From positions 21,190,062 to 21,254,061 of the forward strand of contig OU612074.1 of assembly GCA_914767715.1 (NCBI GenBank): a stretch of 64,000 nt of DNA. The letters are read 5' to 3'. The stretch comes from Membranipora membranacea. Its lineage: Eukaryota; Bryozoa; Gymnolaemata; Cheilostomatida; Membraniporidae. Below, in pieces: positions 11,804 to 23,367 of the stretch. A model generated the notes under the pieces. That model worked only from the letters and a program-made list of their open reading frames with translations. It was not told the DNA's origin and did no database searches. Every line of letters begins with the position of its first letter. The stretch's first letter is position 1. A program made the translations under genes and the position numbers.

Positions 11804-12749
11804 GAGGAAATTACTACCGCTGATCATTTTTGACTTTAAATATATATTCTTATAGCTGAGAGTGTAGTTTGTTCACACTGTCCAAGTGTGTAATTAATAA
11901 TGCAATAAAATGTACGGTTGATGACAAAATTAAGTTTCATTGAACTTTATAGTATATTACTATTCATGTGGCATATCCGCATGTCTCAAGGCCTTAATTA
12001 TGTTATGCCAGCATATGAATTCATACACAGCTAAGGAAAATTATGATGTTTGGGATGGCTTGACGCTAAATGTGTGTGAATAGAAGAGGCGTAGAGGATA
12101 ATATCATGTAATGTCATCTTCATTCAAGCCAGATCAGGTACCTCATCTATTATGTTATTATCATGCTGTTATTTTAGGGGTCATTATACAGTAAAAATGA
12201 GAAAATAAAAAAGTCAGCACTCTGTTTTATATCATTTTTGATTTAGCCAGTATAAACTGTCAGTTTTGGGTTATTGTGATATACTTGAAAGAAATATAGA
12301 CAATGCAAATCATGATTTTAATGAAGCTGCCTTGGGCATGCAATTAAATAAATGAACTGTATGTTATTCAAAGATTATATCCTCAAACTGATTCTTTAGT
12401 ATTGATGAGGTGCTTAGATGGAGGTTTACACTTAATTTGCGCATTCACAGACCTGAGAGCAATTTTCGCTCTGATATCACGCTGCATGCAAGACACCCAA
12501 TGTTACACTCATTCAAACAGCATTGAGCGCAAAATAAACACTCCATTCAACAGAGTTTAACACTGCACTGACTTGACCCTCAAATCAGGTTCATTTCACC
12601 CCCATATTTTTCTCTGTGTATGGTTTATGTTTCACAGACCATACAGCTAATAATGTGGTCCAAATTTTGTAGGCTCTGAATCAATCATACTTTGAATTCC
12701 TGACTTTAGTTACTCATATCTCTCAATGTATTCGGTGTGCTTTTCCAAT

Positions 12750-14490
12750 GATGTCCACTGATATGTGCTACAATTATACGTTAAATTCATTGAATGGGAA
12801 TATCATCAATTTGTCAAAGGGAATGATGGCTGTCATGCACAAAATTCACAACAGGCAACACATCTTCAAAACGGTTCTCCTTCGGTTTTGATACTCTAAT
12901 ATCGCCTTTGAATCTGATAAACAAGCCGTAACAGTAACATGTTCTACCACTGTAAATGAAATGACAGACACCATAATACAAGTTTTTGTTAACACGTAAG
13001 ATTCATGAAATGAATTAGAAAATTTACCTTGAGATAGCATGCATTTTCTTCCAGTAATATTAATCTTTTGAGCAAATCGTACCAAATACAATATGACTGA
13101 TATCTTCATCCAGATGTATGAACACGCTGAGCTAATGTTTCAATTTCACTTTGATTTTCATAGACTCATTTAATGTAATTTTTATTATCACATCAATCTT
13201 GGGATTTTTAATTTTATGTGTTAAGCCTGAAACCCGAATGGTTTAATCAAGTTCGAATTGAAAACTGGAAATTTTTCACAATTCCTCTAGTTCCAAACAC
13301 AACCTAACTTTCCTCTTAGCTATATCATTTGAAAAACATTACTTTACATACATTTTGCCTGCAAAAAGAGGCGTAGTTGTTTTAGTTTTGTCTGCTAAAA
13401 TAGATAACTAACTAACTGATGCAGTCCCAGAGCATTATTGATGAATGAATTAAGATGAATGCAGCCTCTGGCCCTGGTCAGGTTACTGCAAAGGCCAAAG
13501 AAGTAAGTTGTCGATTGAGAATTATTTTATACAGATCAACCATAGGCAACAGATACCTGTCTGCACACTGATTGCCTAATAATGCAATTGACCAAGTATT
13601 ATAATTTTGGATCAAAAACTGTATTGGGAACAGAAAACTTTTTGAAAAGTAAGGAGGAAACATAGATTTAATAATAAACCTAGACAGGACACTGTGTAAA
13701 GCTGATGTGAGTCACCTAATTGTGGGCAACGTAACAACATTGGAAGGTGTAGAAGCAATGATCATTGATTTACTGTCCACAATCCAGGATTTTTGTTCAT
13801 AACTAAGTCAATTTTGATCAGAGTTTTACAATCAGCAGCATTTTGTTGTCAACCTGATGATATATTCCTCAAAGAAAAATCTTTTGCCTCAAATTAGTAT
13901 CAAACCGTTAACCACAAGCTGCAACATCTATTGTACTTTTCAAACTCGAAATCTGATCAAAATTGATTGAGTCATCAACAAAAAACCGGGATCGTGGACA
14001 CTAAATCAATGAAATCATCTTCTCTTCTTCACCTTCCAATGTCGTTACGTCGCCCACAATTAAGTGCATAAAAGTTAATTAAGTCTGTTGGAGAAAATTA
14101 CTACTGCTATTCATTTTTAACTTTAAATATAATTTTCTTGTAACTGAGAATGTGGTCTGTTCACACATTCCAAGCGAATATTTCATATTGCAATAAAGTG
14201 TGAGGTTGATGACAAAATTAAGTTACAATGAACTTTATAGTATATTATTATTCATTTGACATATCAGCATGTCTCAAGGCTTTAATTATGGTATGCCAGC
14301 ATATTAATTCATACTCAGCCAAGGAAAATTATGATGTTTGGGATGGCTTGACGCTAAATGTGTGTGAATAGAAGAGGCGTAGAGGATAATATCATGTGAT
14401 GTCATCTCCATTCAAGCCAGATCAGGTACCTCATCTATTATGTCATTATCATGTTGTTATTATTGTTGTCAATATACAGTAAAAATGAGA
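12750..14490. repeat. Dispersed long repeat R1, copy 2
   Basis: Second collinear copy of the 9.3-12.2 kb unit, lying directly after it in the same orientation. It lacks the hAT element of copy 1 but keeps its own version of the foldback insertion (13661-14089). The 3' parts (12050-12150 and 14335-14440) are nearly identical. Confidence 0.75.
13661..14089. mobile_element. Foldback/MITE-like insertion, copy 2
   Basis: Long imperfect inverted repeat. The left arm starts at about 13719 (aattgtgggcaacgtaacaa) and the right arm ends at about 14062, reading aattgtgggcgacgtaacga on the other strand. The arms match with substitutions for well over 100 bases (attggaaggtg.agaag, atcattgattta.tgtccac, tcaattttgatcaga). 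It sits at the same place in the repeat as copy 1, so it was present before the repeat unit was duplicated. Confidence 0.78.
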
Positions 14491-16405
14491 AAATAAAAAG
14501 GAATCCAATCCATGTGAAATTTTTAACCAGTTCATTCTACATATTTATGTGCTTTTTATAGATAGCTAACTGTACATTTTTTTAAATTTAGCAACTATAC
14601 TCCATAAAGAGTTAACCAGGGGAAGGCAATTTCTAATTTATTCATGATCTGTACTACTCACCCTTCTAACATTTATTATTTGCCAATCTTGAATAATCTC
14701 AGCATTGAATAAGAGTGATGACAATGATTGATGGTCAAAATTAACTAAGCAATGCCAAGATTAAAGTTATTTTCCAATGTAGTTGAGAATTCCTGCATTT
14801 CTGAATATCTCCATTGTTGATCATAGTCCCAAAAAAAAGCTTGCAGGTAAAAAGTCAAATGAATTATTTTAGCAAATTGAGAGCAGATAACTCCAAATTA
14901 ATACAGCCCATTGTTTTTTATATGAGTTTGAATCCACATGAAAAGTATATAAAAGTGGTTCAATAGCGTTAGTGGCACTTAGGTGAGTTGGGGGAGTCTA
15001 TTTTACACACCCATGCAGAAAACTTCATTCAGTCAAATGAATTTAAGCTTTATATTTACCACTTTCCCATCCCCCTATCAATCCTTGACCCAGTATAGTA
15101 CAGTGTGAGCAGGTTAATTCAAACTTTTGTCATCTAGATCTCTTGTTAACTCAGACAAGGAAAGTTGGTCCTTTCAGCCAGATCTTTGTGTATTCTAATG
15201 TCACTTAATTCAGACTCTGCTTAATAAGGACAAAATTTTGTGGCCCTTAGGTTTGAACTGCACTTTTTGGTAATTTAGTGTCAATCCTTTGGGATCAGGA
15301 CTCAATTCTTCTGTCAGACAGGTGTGTTATTGAGTCCGATAGCAATTAATCATTAGGAGTTATCCCTCTTGAGGCGACAAATAGCAACAAAATTGACTCA
15401 TGTTATTCACCCTCATACTACTGACCTTCTATGTATTTTTCTCTTTTTAAATATTCCCTATGAAGTCAATGTGTGAAATGCAGTTTGTTTGTTATTCAAA
15501 TTTTTTTGCGGGTTTTGTGGCTAGTGTACTGTTTCCCAGTATTGTGACACTGTGTCGTATTAGGTAATAAAAGAACCAAAAACAGATATTTCAGTGTACA
15601 ATATTCCTTCACAATAAATATCAGGTTTTTGATTGTCCACATTTACAGTAATTATAGCCTGGATCCTCAAAATCAATCAACTCTGAGAAATCCCTACTTT
15701 TTTATCATCTAAGTGCCAGAAGCTTTTATAGCCCCGATGTCAACCTAGCCTAGGAAATTGAAGTTATTTTTCATCGAAAATACACTGATCTCGACAATGC
15801 CCGATCGGGTTAAATGTTCATATAATACCTTAGCAATTTTTTAGAAATATTCACATGGGCCCTTATGGACTACAGGTTGTTAATTAATCACACAGCCCAT
15901 GTACTATAAGTTTTTATAGCTTGATCTCAGTAGAGTGTCCATTGATTTCATTAACATAATAAAGTTGAAAAGTATAAGTAAATTCAGTAAAACATTAAGA
16001 GTATCAAGCATTTAACTAAAGGGAGACAAAAATACTTGCTATGCGTTTCCATAAGTCAAGTAGTTACAAAATAGAATCTGCTAACAGTAAATGAAAACAG
16101 ATTAGAATCAAAAATGATATTTGTTTTTTCATTTTGTTTTAAAACTCTTGTAACGCCTGATAAAGGCTAATCTCTGCCTTGTTTCAAACTTTAAAATGCC
16201 ATAAAATCACTGCGTTACCTGCAGATCAGTGAGAAACTCGTTATACTTGCCTGAAAATAAGAATGACAATCATCCATTATCTATCCGATCGATAGTGTAA
16301 TCACACCTTCAAAGACATTATATTAGATAAATCACCTGTATTATAAGCTCACTTTCCGACTAATATCAAACTGAGAAGGTTTATCATATAATACACTCTG
16401 AAGCT
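14491..16405. other. Non-coding DNA upstream of the intact GPCR
   Basis: AT-rich, with no open frame of note. This 1.9 kb must hold the promoter of the receptor gene if it is expressed, but no clear TATA or initiator element stands out. It is not related to the 5' flanks of the two GPCR pseudogenes. Confidence 0.4.
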
Positions 16406-17518
16406 ATGCAGCAACTCTCCGGGTCTGTTCTTGCCTCAGCTATTTGGCACAGCTTTGTAGTTTTGGCAAATGCTCTTCATGTTGGCCTGCTGCTTAAAAT
16501 GCGAAAACTTAGACAAACACCTAATGGGAAGATTCTAGTGGCTATGGCTTTATCTGACATATACTGGAGTATGCTGGTCATTGTTGGTGAGACTAAACTG
16601 CAAAAACATGAGGCCTTTTCAGAAGGAACCAAAGCTCTGATTATGTCTTTGGTGTCGATATGTAAGCGCAGTGGTATACAAATGCGATATTATACCACAG
16701 CTTGTGGCTGCTTCGAGCGTTACATGGCGTTGTGCCATCCATTCAAGCATCGAGTCAATTCTGTTGTGACAAACATGGGAAAGTTCATGCTGCTTCTGTT
16801 TGTCCTTCTACATATCAAGAATGCAAATCTCAACTTTTCAAAGGAGATTGTTTCAGGGTTACAGAAATTATCTGTATCAGAAACTGTGGAAACAACAATA
16901 CAGCAAACAGGAAGCTTGATGGAGAATGTCACCCATCAGGCAGATACAACTTTGCAAAGCAATTCCCAAAACAATTCAAAAGCTGCGAATGCTAAGCAGA
17001 GGAGCGGAATAGGAACCTCCAAAGCAGGAAAGGAGCAGCAAAGTAGAGGAGTTGGTACAGGAACAGAAGGAACCGTACGAAACATCACATCAGATTTCAA
17101 TGATTCAGGCGAAGGTAATATAAATAGAAAACTAAAACATGAGACAACTTTGGTTGAACAAATCTTTACAGACTATGGAATATCCTCACTACCTGCTCTT
17201 ACAGTAATGCTCATAACTATGCCTCTCACGATAAGAGAGCTCATAGCGATGAGGAGGGCTGCAGGATCGATAGGTCAACAGAGGGATCGAGGCTTAGTTC
17301 TAGCTGTACTATACATACTGATAATTACCGCTGTCTCAATATTATGTCTTGTTCCTCTGTACATTGTAAGGAACATCAAAACATTGCCAAGGGCAGCAAG
17401 AATGCCATTAAGGTACATTAATGATGGCTATGGGGTGCTGAATGTTATAATTTATGGCATAATGAACAAAAAGTACAGACAGACACTAAAGTCTGGTTTC
17501 AAAATATGTCAGCGCTGA
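16406..17518 (+). CDS. Class A (rhodopsin-like) GPCR, orphan, single exon, 370 aa
   Basis: A seven-transmembrane receptor expected in the plasma membrane. TM1 is about residues 8-31. TM2 is 42-61 with ALSD, giving the conserved Asp51. TM3 is 88-109 ending in ERY (104-106), the D/ERY motif, then MALCHPF. TM4 is 121-137, TM5 258-280 (MLITMPLTIRELI), TM6 296-320 with CLVP (a CWxP-type motif) and TM7 336-351 with NVIIY in place of NPxxY, followed by NKKYRQ as helix 8. Loop 2 (about 138-257) is unusually long, polar and rich in Ser/Thr/Gln. It has N-glycosylation sequons (NVT, NIT, NDS) and no cysteine. The N-terminus is very short, and the ATG chosen is the first in frame. The open frame is intact, unlike the two paralogues at 2.2 and 21.7 kb. 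The ligand cannot be told. Confidence 0.85.
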   Translation: MQQLSGSVLASAIWHSFVVLANALHVGLLLKMRKLRQTPNGKILVAMALSDIYWSMLVIVGETKLQKHEAFSEGTKALIMSLVSICKRSGIQMRYYTTACGCFERYMALCHPFKHRVNSVVTNMGKFMLLLFVLLHIKNANLNFSKEIVSGLQKLSVSETVETTIQQTGSLMENVTHQADTTLQSNSQNNSKAANAKQRSGIGTSKAGKEQQSRGVGTGTEGTVRNITSDFNDSGEGNINRKLKHETTLVEQIFTDYGISSLPALTVMLITMPLTIRELIAMRRAAGSIGQQRDRGLVLAVLYILIITAVSILCLVPLYIVRNIKTLPRAARMPLRYINDGYGVLNVIIYGIMNKKYRQTLKSGFKICQR

Positions 17519-19190
17519 TTTCAAAATGAGCAAAATGACCAAAATTGTTAAAATATTTTCTAAATGACCCTTCCTCTCTTTTCTGTCAAAGTATTTTTTC
17601 GACATTATTGACGACAATCTTCATCATTAAATTGATGTCTTCGAAATGTGCCTGAGGAAGCAACACAAAAGAAAAGAAAAATGGAAGCAATAGACCGTTC
17701 GGCTGAATGCATAGAAATAATTATAGACATGAAATAGATAAATGTGTGTTGTTTGAATGTCTTCAAATTGTTTGAAGACCTGATTTGTTGTTTATTGAAT
17801 TTTTGTTATTCAATCATGAAATAGTTTATTGAATTTATTGTTTACTGACGTGTTGATTATTATATTGAATGATATAAATTCTGTTAGCAAAATAATCATA
17901 GACAGTATAATATAATTTGCAATATTTAATTTGAACAGTTTAGTTTGTTTTTGTAATATATGCACACACACATGGTAGCCATGCTGCAAATCTGCTGTGA
18001 ACTTTCCTCTTATCAATCCTAATTTACTCTCTCGATATCATGTGAAATGTACCCGTGTTATGTTAAAATTGTTTCAGTTATATTAATATAAAGTACAAAA
18101 TAGAATCACTAATGGACTAACATCACATTCAAATGCCTACTACTAATGTGCAAATACCATGTCATACAGGGAAAAGTATATGTAGTAGTACTCCCATGTC
18201 CTAATAATCACTCCCTGCAAATACTCAAAGGGATTGCTGGTTACCTTTTACCTAAGTTTTCTTATTACCATCGAATAAGAGTTTGAATAATAATGATGAG
18301 AATGTAAAATCATTTTTTTGAACACCTAAATTAAATTGCTTTGTTAATTTTTTATTCAATACAGATGAAATCTTTGAATTGATTTTCTTTCAATTCTTTC
18401 AGGGTAGTAACATAAATGCATCACATCACTGTGTTATACAATGGCGTTGGTTAAAAAGCTCTGTCAGATCTGCTGTTAAAAACTGTTGATCTCAATGCAA
18501 TGATTGTCATTTACAAATCCCATTAACCAAGAAATGATGGGATTTAAATGGACAGAGAAGTAAATCAGCACACCTCAACATGCAGAAACTCAGATATAAG
18601 GGTGTTGGGAAAGGCTGAAGTTTAAAGTTTTAACACAAACGATCAGAGTTTTGAGGACTATTGGTCTGGTCAGAACTTACCGACATAACTTGGAATGACA
18701 CCGCTCCCCTTAGGTAGTAGACAGGTGGATAATGATTCATTAACCTAGTCAGATATACAGCTTTCACCTAGATATATATGACTGTATGCTTGATTTTGCT
18801 CATGAGTCTCAGATCAATCTTGAACGGTAACTGTTGCAAGAATTAAATTATGTCAGTAATGTGTTTTTGAAATTTACCAAGAAAAGGTATGACCATCAGG
18901 CGTGTGTTAAAAAATGTGACAACAACATTGTCAGCATCGGTTGTGTCACAGTTGGATTGTTTATCGATTCTGATGATGTTTAAATATTCTTAGATGATGT
19001 GTGCAATTTTGTTTGAAGCCTTGTGAATGATTTAGGCTGCTCTGTTTGTGAGCTTATTTTAACATACCATCAAATGATCACACATTCATATTAGTTTTAG
19101 ACGAGGCTTAGAACAATAAGAATTTCCTTTAGAGGATCTAGAAGTACCTCAAGTACCGATCCAAGGAAATTGTAATTTCTTTACTTGTGA
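17519..19190. other. Non-coding spacer
   Basis: 3' flank of the GPCR and AT-rich spacer. No coding sequence or known repeat recognised. Confidence 0.45.
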
Positions 19191-19194
19191 AGAA

Positions 19195-19372
19195 CTCATT
19201 ATAATGACTGATACATAAGATCAGCATTAATTGCCTACAATGCGTTACAATGACTGGCAACAAAATATCAGCGTTAAATAATTTTACAACGCATTTCAAA
19301 GACTGTACGCAAGATCAGCATTGATTACTTACAATGCATTACAAAACTGATACTCCAGATCATTATTAATTG
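19195..19372 (+). repeat. Degenerate tandem repeat (about 60 bp unit) at the duplication edge
   Basis: About three copies of a unit with landmarks 'agatcagcattaattgcc', 'tacaatgc(g/a)ttaca' and 'gactg(a)ta'. It abuts the left end of the 4-kb segmental duplication copy 2 (19369). Confidence 0.65.
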
Positions 19373-22300
19373 TCCAGAAAATAATACCACGTACAATACT
19401 CCATATAGCTATATTTCAATACAATAACGGCTGGTTAGGCGACTTACAGCTTGAAAATCACAAGACCATGATTTTCGCCATTTCGTCAAAATTGCCAGGG
19501 TTTCACGTAACATAGATAGGCGTTTGAATTGAAACATCCCATGGCTTTTAGTTTTTCAGCAGTTACTCCCCGTTTTGAATACCAGGAAGCTCCGCCCCGG
19601 CAGAAGGAATGTAGAGTGAGTTTGGATTCTCCTCCACAATGAGCTTCACAGCGTTGCAGGTTCATTTATATTTAACAAATCTGATTTCTGCAAAATCATC
19701 ACCAGCATTACATATAACCTATTCACACAACATTTTCAGGACTCGATTATGCCTATTCCTGTATCGATCCAGGCTCAATGGACAATTCACCAATATATGT
19801 CGAATTGTGTCCTTGTGATAAAGTCATATGACCTGCACAGTATCAACAAATCTAACATATCAAAAAATATGCTTGACCACTTTTAACTGATTATATTTCT
19901 CAGTTAGTTATTCACTTTCACTTTTGACACTTGTCAGTGTGTAATAGAGACATTGATGGATATAACATTAACATATGAAAGCGGAGGAGCAATTAACTTA
20001 ACTAGATCTCAATGGTACAGCCTATCATCATCATCATTATGACCACACACACATAAGTTGTGTTTTTTCCTGCTACATATGTTGCTATAAACTACATTTC
20101 ATTATCACAATTGGCTGATCCTAAATTAAACCGATTGTGACTGAAATCAGAGGTTTCTGGATGCCAATTATTGATTTGCAATAAAAAGCATGCTACTATT
20201 CACTATAAGATTCTTAATTTGCCAGATTTTCATTTATATATATATACATCCAGGGTACAATAATTTGTAATGCCACGTGTGAAGAGTGCTTTCTAAGTAA
20301 TAAAATTTGAACAAAATAAATGAATAGAATGTACAAGCTGCCTAGACTGGGACTCTTCCACGACTTCATTAACAAAACAAAAAATTGAGCTCAAAGTTTC
20401 AACTGATGTGTAGTGAGACTTTGGTTGAAATATTGTGGGAATCCGGGTTACGGAGTCACCACTTTAACTCCCCATTGTACTACTGAGATCTGTGGTCATG
20501 AACTTTGTTAGATAATTCTCACTATGTGACACTGCTTTTGCACAATTCTCTAGACACAATCTCGTTTTATTCAAGCACAAAATTCCGACTCAAGGGCATG
20601 TATTTCAATTGTTATCACATTAATTCTAAGTCATTTAAATCAAACGTAATTCAACTTAACAATGCATGTCTTCTTTTGAAAAGTTGTATTTTCTATTCAA
20701 TGATACCATGCATGCTCAATTTAATGCTCCTAGTTCTCATGGTTGAGTTTGCTTTCATTTATCTTAATTAGTCGATAATAATTATAATCCATCCATATTT
20801 TGAAGTGTGTTATGATCAAATGATAAGCCAAATTCTCATTTTCTTAGAGAAATCAACTATAATACAGTAAAAAAAAAAAAAAAATTTTCATGCTTCCTTC
20901 AAAAACTGACCTGCCTGCCAAAAGAAGGTACAAACAAAGAGAGCCTGCTGACCAGAAGGTCGCCTAGCAGAAGGGTGCATTTCAATTGACAACAATGTTC
21001 TTAAATAGAATACTTCCAGACACACTAAAAAACTGCTGGCGTACATAGGCAAGAAACAACATTTAAAACTATTTGCAATTACCGCCGAAAAGAGGATTGA
21101 TCTGCCGCAAGAGTGGGTTGGTGTAAGTCAACCGATGGTAATATATATACCGTTTCTGCATTGTCTCTGTTGGCGCCACATTCACTGCGTTGTCACGGTT
21201 GTGGCGTTAGGATGATATCGGTATTTAGATTAGAACTTGGATATAATTAAGCTGCGTGTCCTCGACTCGAGGTTAGATGTACTGACTGTTAACTGCATGT
21301 CCTCGAGTCGAGGTTGAGTGTACTGATGATGATATGCTGGGTTAGATATTGGATATTGTTATCGTGTCTCACGTTGGTATCCTATGGTATAGAAAAGTCT
21401 CCTGGCTAGTTTTATGTTTTGCTGCTGTAGATGCGACATCTGCAAGCTCCCCCCCCCCTGGTTGCGATCGCCCTTGATTGCTATGCTATGTCACATGATC
21501 TGGCATTTAGATGTGAAAATATCACTGAATAGTCTATTCTCTGAATGTATGTTATAGCGTGACTGCACAGGAGACATGTTTCCCTTTAAAATTCCAAATC
21601 CTATATCAAATTATTAATTTGATGATATCAAGCTTGAAGAGACCTCTTTTGAAGGAAATTGAAACTATGCTTTCTAAATCAGTAGAATGGAGATTGTTCA
21701 CTGTTTGCTGACAAAACTTTCTGCTGGTGGCAAATCTTTTCCATGCGGGATTGTTGCTCAAGATGCCTCGCCTGAGACAAACACCAAATGGCAAAGTTCT
21801 ACATGGCTCTCTCAGATATCTACTTTAGTATGATATCAGTTATCGATAATACTGTGCATGTCGAGCATGGCAATTTGTATATTCAAGGATTATGGGAAAC
21901 ATGCAACAGAAGTAGCATTCATATGCACAGCTATATCACAGCTTTTGGCTGCTTCAAGCGTTTTATGGCATTGTGCTATCCATTCAGACATGGTGCCCTT
22001 GCAGTCGTAAAGAGCATAGGCAAGATCATGCTGACTGTTGCTGTAATTTTGCATATTCTGACATGGAGTGTCTATGTTGCAAATGAACTCCATTCAAGAT
22101 CTAAGGAATCATTAGCAGATAAAATTGGTGGCATGTTAGTTCAAGCTACCAAAATCTCCACAGAGAATGCTACTCGTTTCCCTACCCCTACTGCCACATG
22201 GCATGGATCAATTCATTGATGAAGAAGAAACTACCACTAGGAGAGACCATATCAGCACTTTCAAATCGTTTGGCTCAAGGATGGACAGCACCAAGGGAAG

Positions 22301-23367
22301 AAAGGCACACAAAAAAGCAACCATGATTGCAAAAATCTTTTTTTGATTATGACATTCAAGTTGTCCCTTCATTTATAGTAATGCTCATAACCATTCCCCT
22401 AACAGTGCGGGAGCTCATAACCACGATGAGGAAAGTGGGAACAGTAACTACCAGTCAACCAAGAGATCGGGGATTGATGTTAGCCGCCATCTATATACTT
22501 ATTATCAGCTTCATATCGTTGTTTTTTCTCATTCCAATCTACGTTCTGAAGAGCCTCATCAATAACCCAAAATTGACACTAACACTTTTCAAATTCTTAC
22601 ACAATGAAGTATACGGCATGCTGAATATTGCTGTGTTTGGCTGCATGAACAAACAATACAGGGAGACACTAAAATCTGTGTTCATATCCTGTCATTTCTA
22701 AATCAAGTTGCCTTCAATGTTTCATCACACTAGATTCAATTTAGTGATTATTGCTTCGCTAGCATCCTGTAGATTTCAAAAACCACTACACGATATTATG
22801 TGACTGCTGAGTTTCCCATGTGATTCGAGTCTGATACTGTTTTCTTAAAATATTGAATGGTGCAATTTCAATAATGGACTTATTAATGGCGGTAAGATCC
22901 ATGAAATTTAATTATTTGGATGCTGTGAGTGAATATGAAGTCTTGTGTAAATGTGATATATTTTATGTGAACATTCATGTACAAGTGCGAAATCTTATAT
23001 AAATGTGATTTCATACGTCATGACATCTAAATTGAGGATTTCTAGTTCATTCATTCCTTTTCCAGGTTTCTCATACATTATACGACTGACATATACTTTT
23101 ATTTGTTTATTTTTATTATTTGTATGGATTACCTGAAATTAATATTATTAAAAATGCCATTTTATTGTCTGTGTAGAACAAAAAAATTTAAACCACAAAT
23201 ATCAATATAATGAATGAACATACTATGAGAATCAGTGAAGGATTTCTCAAAAGAATCATGACACAGTTATCATGTGCAGATCTCACTTTTAATTGACTGA
23301 TGTCTTTCGTGGAACCAAAATGCTTTTCAGCGGAGTATTTCACTAATAACACTTAAACTCTAGCTCT
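19369..23367. repeat. Segmental duplication, copy 2 (about 4 kb)
   Basis: Same orientation and nearly the same sequence as 1-3916. Differences are scattered substitutions, a longer A run near 20870, a (cat)n expansion near 20030 and two insertions of roughly 40 bp near 21270-21420. The high identity in non-coding DNA points to a recent duplication. The right edge is at 23367 (ctctagctct, then agaagac). Confidence 0.95.
21670..22701 (+). pseudogene. Class A GPCR pseudogene, copy 2
   Basis: Counterpart of 2235-3253. The open piece 21788-22219 holds MALSDIYFSM (TM2), TAFGCFKRFMALCYPF (TM3 end) and TM4. The piece 22327-22701 holds TM5-TM7, ending in YGMLNIAVFGCMNKQYRETLK. It is broken by the TM1 stop shared with copy 1, a 5-nt loss after NGKVL relative to the intact gene, the shared late stop (HGSIH then stop), and a private extra T in the run at about 22336-22343, before gattatgac. 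Unlike copy 1, KRFMALCYPF is still intact, so decay continued separately after the duplication. Confidence 0.88.

Larger units (their letters stand above)
9290..12180. repeat. Dispersed long repeat R1, copy 1
   Basis: Collinear with 12750-14490 and partly with 39050-40482. Shared landmarks are the stretch around 'atggctgtcatgcacaaaat', 'gatgcagtcccagagca', 'tgaaaagtaaggaggaaac' and, in the two left copies, a 3' part ending 'gcgtagaggataatatcatg'. This copy is longer because it holds a hAT-type MITE (10075-10681) and a foldback element (about 11379-11803). No open frame survives that explains the unit, so its class is unknown. Confidence 0.75.
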
